Part shown: in pieces, positions 5,191-7,670 of the stretch
Position numbering within the stretch: the stretch's first letter is position 1
Layout: each line of letters begins with the position of its first letter
Origin: JAGKXC01 sp964554385
Lineage (GTDB): Bacteria; Bacteroidota; Bacteroidia; NS11-12g; UBA955
Length of the DNA stretch: 7,670 nt
Assembly: GCA_964554385.1 (NCBI GenBank)
Contig: CAZKOM010000100.1
Coordinates: 1 to 7,670 of the forward strand
Direction of reading: 5' to 3'
Notes under the pieces: generated by a model
The model's input: only the letters and a program-made list of their open reading frames with translations
Told to the model about the DNA's origin: nothing
The model's database searches: none
Position numbers and translations under genes: made by a program

Positions 5191-6462
5191 TTGAAAAAAG
5201 AGCGTACCACGGAAATTCCAAAAATTAGCAACCAAGAAGTTGGTACTGATTCTTTGGGCGCGGGTGCCAAGCAGTGGGAGAAGAAATCTCAATCTCCCGA
5301 TCGCATTTGGCTAAGCCCCCCTCACATGAGTGGAAGGGAACAAAGGTATATCCAGAGAGCATTTGAAAGTAACTGGTTAGCTCCGTTGGGACCCAATGTG
5401 GATTTGTTTGAATCCAAGATTATGGAGGTAACGGGAGCGGAACAGGTGGCGGCGTTTAATTCTGGTACTTCGGCCATACATTTGGCTTTGCAAGTATTGG
5501 GTGTGGGTCCTGGTGATTTTGTTTTATGTCAGAGTTTAACCTTTGCTGCTTCGGCCAATCCGGTTGTCTATTTGGGTGCTACGCCGGTGTTTGTGGATTC
5601 TGAGCGCGACACCTGGAATATGGATCCTGACATGTTGGAGCAAGCTATTTTGCGATGCATGGACGATCGATTGGTGGCAACGCAAAATGGAGATGTAATC
5701 CCTACGCGTAAACCCAAAGCGATTATCCCTGTGCACATTTATGGCATGCCAGCAAAAATGGATCAGTTAATTGCAATTTCTCATAAATACGGCATTCCCA
5801 TTATTGAAGATGCTGCGGAAGCCTTGGGTAGCAGTTATAAAGGGCAGCAATGCGGAACGTTTGGTGATATTGGCATAGTGAGTTTTAACGGAAATAAAAT
5901 CATCACTACAACGGCGGGAGGAGCGATGCTTTCCAACAACAAGGTGTGGATTGACCATGCCAAGCATTTGGGCACTCAGGCGAGGGAGGATTATCCGTAT
6001 TATCAGCACGTAGAAATCGGTTATAACTACCGATTGAGCAACGTATTGGCGGGTATGGGATGTGGCCAAATAGAAGTTTTGGGCGATCGAATTGCTTCGC
6101 GCAGAAGCAATTTCGACTATTACCGTTTGCATTTGGGTAATATTCCAGGCGTTAGTTTTCAAATGGAGGAGTCGGGAACATTAAGCAACCGTTGGTTGAC
6201 CTGTATACTATTGGATCCTTCTAAGATTTCGGTATCGGCCGATGAATTACGTGGAGTGTTGGCAGAGCAGAATATTGAATCCAGGCCTTTGTGGAAGCCC
6301 ATGCATTTGCAGCCGGTCTATTCGTTTGCGCCATATTTTGGTAATGGAGTTTCGGAAGAATTGTTCGCCAGAGGTTTGTGTCTACCAAGCGGAAGCGACT
6401 TAACCGAAGCGCAATTGCATCGCATTGTTGGTATTATCCGCAACGCTTTGGGTGCAAAGTAA
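5191..6462 (+). CDS. PglE-like nucleotide-sugar aminotransferase (DegT/DnrJ/EryC1/StrS family)
   Basis: This 423-residue PLP enzyme matches sugar aminotransferases such as PglE, which convert a UDP-4-keto-6-deoxy-amino sugar to the 4-amino sugar using glutamate. Visible motifs are NSGTSAIHLAL (90-100), EDAAEALG with the PLP-pyridine-contacting Asp207, SFNGNKIITT with the PLP-binding Lys236, GYNYRLSNVLAG (277-288) and ESRPLWKPMH (363-372). The family core starts at RIWLSPPHMSG (38-48), so about 37 hydrophilic residues precede it. The first possible start is TTG 5191; the upstream in-frame stop is at 5176-5178. A second TTG at 5254 would shorten the extension to about 16 residues, and the first in-frame ATG (Met46) would cut into the core. 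Its product would be the amine substrate of the PglD-like enzyme at 472-1113. The 134-base gap to KASIII-2 suggests possibly separate transcription. Confidence 0.88.
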   Translation: MKKERTTEIPKISNQEVGTDSLGAGAKQWEKKSQSPDRIWLSPPHMSGREQRYIQRAFESNWLAPLGPNVDLFESKIMEVTGAEQVAAFNSGTSAIHLALQVLGVGPGDFVLCQSLTFAASANPVVYLGATPVFVDSERDTWNMDPDMLEQAILRCMDDRLVATQNGDVIPTRKPKAIIPVHIYGMPAKMDQLIAISHKYGIPIIEDAAEALGSSYKGQQCGTFGDIGIVSFNGNKIITTTAGGAMLSNNKVWIDHAKHLGTQAREDYPYYQHVEIGYNYRLSNVLAGMGCGQIEVLGDRIASRRSNFDYYRLHLGNIPGVSFQMEESGTLSNRWLTCILLDPSKISVSADELRGVLAEQNIESRPLWKPMHLQPVYSFAPYFGNGVSEELFARGLCLPSGSDLTEAQLHRIVGIIRNALGAK

Positions 6463-6606
6463 CTTTCAACATAGTTGTTTTACTAAATTGTAACTTCCAT
6501 TAATAAACTTTATCTCTTGCCTTTGGCTACGAGGTACGTTGGGGTTGTCTAAGAAATTGTTTTACACTAATATTGAATCTTATTTTCGGGATAAACGAAG
6601 TTAGTT
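6463..6606 (+). promoter_or_regulatory. Gap with a candidate promoter for the downstream membrane protein and export genes
   Basis: The best Bacteroidota-type promoter match in this 144-base gap is TTG at 6557-6559, a 21-base spacer, then TATTTTCG at 6581-6588, one mismatch from TAnnTTTG and about 18 bases before ATG 6607. A small stem, CAAC (6467-6470) with GTTG (6474-6477) followed by TTTT, lies just after the aminotransferase stop but is too short to call a terminator. No ORF of note is present. Confidence 0.28.
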
Positions 6607-7260
6607 ATGGTTTTTAAGTTCATCAAACGACAGGTTCGTACGGTAGGATTCCGTAGATTTTCGTTTGCGGCTTCGTTGATTTTGGCGGGTTTGGTGTGGA
6701 AGTTTGTGCAGTTGGGTGGGGGTAGTGTAGAGATTGCAGCAAAAAAAGCGTTAAGTTTTTGGCCCATATTCTGGGCAGTTTGGATGGGCAGTGGATTGGT
6801 GTTGTGGATGGCCAGTGGCTTCAAGAATATTGGGGCTCTCTTGTTTGGATTGATTGGGGGAGGCTTTATGGCGGAAACCGTTCTGCCAGGGGTGGTGATC
6901 AACTCGGATAACATGCCTTTATTCTTTATACTCACTGGTTTGTTGGTGTTGATGGGTAGGAGAATCAGTGCTGGAGGAAGTGCCTACAGTTACGGAAGCG
7001 ATGGAGGTGGATATTTTGGCGGGTATTTTGGAAAGAAAAATGGAGGTTCGTTTAGTGGAAAAACTATGGCAAAGTCGTGGTTTGGCGGGAAGTCTTCCAG
7101 AAGCAAGCACAGTCATGGTAGCAAGCGCAAACATTCCAGCAGATCCAATATTGTTGGCCCCAGCATTAAGGTAGAGGATGATGTAAATAGGAAGAAAAGT
7201 TCTTCTCGCCGAGGATCTCATTCGGGGTCAAATGGCGCGGTAGGTGAGGGTGGGGAATAA
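6607..7260 (+). CDS. Unrecognised multi-pass membrane protein with basic Ser/His/Gly-rich tail
   Basis: I do not recognise a family for this 217-residue protein. A basic N-terminus (FKFIKRQVRTVGFRR) precedes about four hydrophobic segments: roughly 18-34, 49-69, 73-96 and 104-117. The FWPIFWAVW and FFILTGLLVLMGRR segments loosely recall the short membrane-domain repeats of LiaI/LiaF-type or DUF5668-like proteins, but that is only an impression. From residue 121 on there is no hydrophobic stretch. A Gly/Tyr/Ser part (about 122-150) is followed by a Lys/Arg/Ser/His-rich part (about 151-206), suggesting a disordered, positively charged domain. By the positive-inside rule an inside location is likely for the charged ends, though this is inference. 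It stops nine bases before the export gene, so the two are probably cotranscribed. The opposite-strand frame at 6567-6935 is a shadow. A role in polysaccharide export or regulation is possible from context only. Confidence 0.65.
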   Translation: MVFKFIKRQVRTVGFRRFSFAASLILAGLVWKFVQLGGGSVEIAAKKALSFWPIFWAVWMGSGLVLWMASGFKNIGALLFGLIGGGFMAETVLPGVVINSDNMPLFFILTGLLVLMGRRISAGGSAYSYGSDGGGYFGGYFGKKNGGSFSGKTMAKSWFGGKSSRSKHSHGSKRKHSSRSNIVGPSIKVEDDVNRKKSSSRRGSHSGSNGAVGEGGE

Positions 7261-7269
7261 GGTATTAGA

Positions 7270-7670
7270 ATGAAAAGGCACAATAATTGCGGGGTAAGCA
7301 ACCATGGTAGTTGCAGGATGAAAAAGAATTACGTGAAAAATAGTATACATAGTTTGGCAAGAATTACGGGAAGGGGTAGGATTTATTGGGCAATGATGGC
7401 TCTAATCGTGTTGGGTAGCACCGGTTGTTTTACCAGAAAAAATCAGTTGTTGTTTCGAGGAATGAGCGATACTAGCTATAATGCGAGTATGCAGCAGGTG
7501 AAGCCGGTAATTCAGCGGGGTGATCAGTTAAGCATTATGGTGTATGGTTATGACCAGGAAGCCGTGCAGTATTTTAATATGCCTATGGGTGGTGGTCAAG
7601 GTGGAATGATGATGCAGCAAGGAGGCCAAGGCGGTGGTATTATGGGTTATTTGGTGAGCGAAGAGGGCAC
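7270..7670 (+). CDS. Wza-like polysaccharide export outer-membrane lipoprotein (3' end outside window)
   Basis: This frame starts nine bases after the membrane protein gene and runs off the right edge. After a basic region comes a hydrophobic stretch WAMMALIVLG and a lipobox-like GSTGC, with the candidate lipidated Cys encoded at 7426-7428. The mature part shows the beginning of the Poly_export domain: VIQRGDQLSIMVYGYDQEA, then, after a Gly/Met/Gln-rich insert (7579-7644), GYLVSEEG. Wza-family proteins form the outer-membrane channel through which capsule, exopolysaccharide or related polymers leave the cell. ATG 7270 gives a 52-residue leader before the Cys; ATG 7318 gives 36 residues, a more normal lipoprotein signal length, and may be the true start. 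I annotate the first because its A/T-rich leader and tight spacing fit the other genes here. The lipobox -3 residue is Ser where Leu is usual. Confidence 0.8.
   Translation, partial: MKRHNNCGVSNHGSCRMKKNYVKNSIHSLARITGRGRIYWAMMALIVLGSTGCFTRKNQLLFRGMSDTSYNASMQQVKPVIQRGDQLSIMVYGYDQEAVQYFNMPMGGGQGGMMMQQGGQGGGIMGYLVSEEG

Noticed and set aside
6457..6490. Terminator after the aminotransferase gene
   Set aside because: The stems are only four base pairs (CAAC/GTTG) with a short T-run; too weak to call an intrinsic terminator.
6567..6935. 122-codon reverse-strand frame over the unrecognised membrane protein gene
   Set aside because: It lies antisense to a forward frame with a coherent membrane pattern and consistent spacing to its neighbour. 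Its protein shows no recognisable domain.
1..7670. CRISPR array, tRNA/rRNA genes, insertion sequence or phage attachment site
   Set aside because: I saw no regularly spaced direct repeats, no tRNA-like cloverleaf, no transposase frame and no terminal inverted repeats on either strand.

Overview
The window looks like part of a surface-polysaccharide (O-antigen, capsule or exopolysaccharide) locus from a Bacteroidota bacterium. That placement is inference. It rests on the lack of Shine-Dalgarno sequences, the A/T-rich leaders just before start codons (AATTAAAC before two genes), the Leu-TTG-rich codon use, and a Wza-type outer-membrane export lipoprotein next to sugar-modifying enzymes. All genes I accept lie on the + strand.

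Layout. Positions 2-172 hold the 3' end of a gene that resembles polysaccharide deacetylase-type proteins. A roughly 300-base gap follows, with only a doubtful small hydrophobic ORF and a hairpin. From 472 to 5056 runs a tightly packed cassette: a PglD-like sugar N-acyltransferase (472-1113), a specialised acyl carrier protein (1129-1359), then two consecutive reductase-synthase pairs, SDR1 (1356-2144) with KASIII-1 (2154-3263) and SDR2 (3253-3987) with KASIII-2 (4004-5056). Gaps inside it are 15 bases or less up to SDR2 and 16 bases before KASIII-2; two junctions overlap. A 134-base gap with overlapping hairpins separates this from a PglE-like DegT/DnrJ/EryC1/StrS sugar aminotransferase (5191-6462). 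After another 144-base gap come an unrecognised membrane protein with a basic Ser/His/Gly-rich tail (6607-7260) and the 5' end of a Wza-like polysaccharide export lipoprotein (7270 to the window end).

How the genes may work together (inference). The aminotransferase would make a nucleotide-activated 4-amino-4,6-dideoxy sugar. The ACP, the two ketosynthases and the two ketoreductases would build a short acyl chain by two separate condensation-plus-reduction cycles. No dehydratase or enoyl reductase is present, so the simplest product is a 3,5-dihydroxyhexanoyl-ACP. The PglD-like enzyme would move it to the sugar amine. A matching structure is known, as far as I recall: the O-polysaccharide of Flavobacterium psychrophilum carries a (3S,5S)-3,5-dihydroxyhexanamido group on a 2,4-diamino-2,4,6-trideoxy sugar. 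The 4,6-dehydratase, the initiating sugar-phosphate transferase and the polymerisation/flippase genes are not in this window. Malonyl-ACP supply and the phosphopantetheinyl transferase would have to come from primary metabolism.
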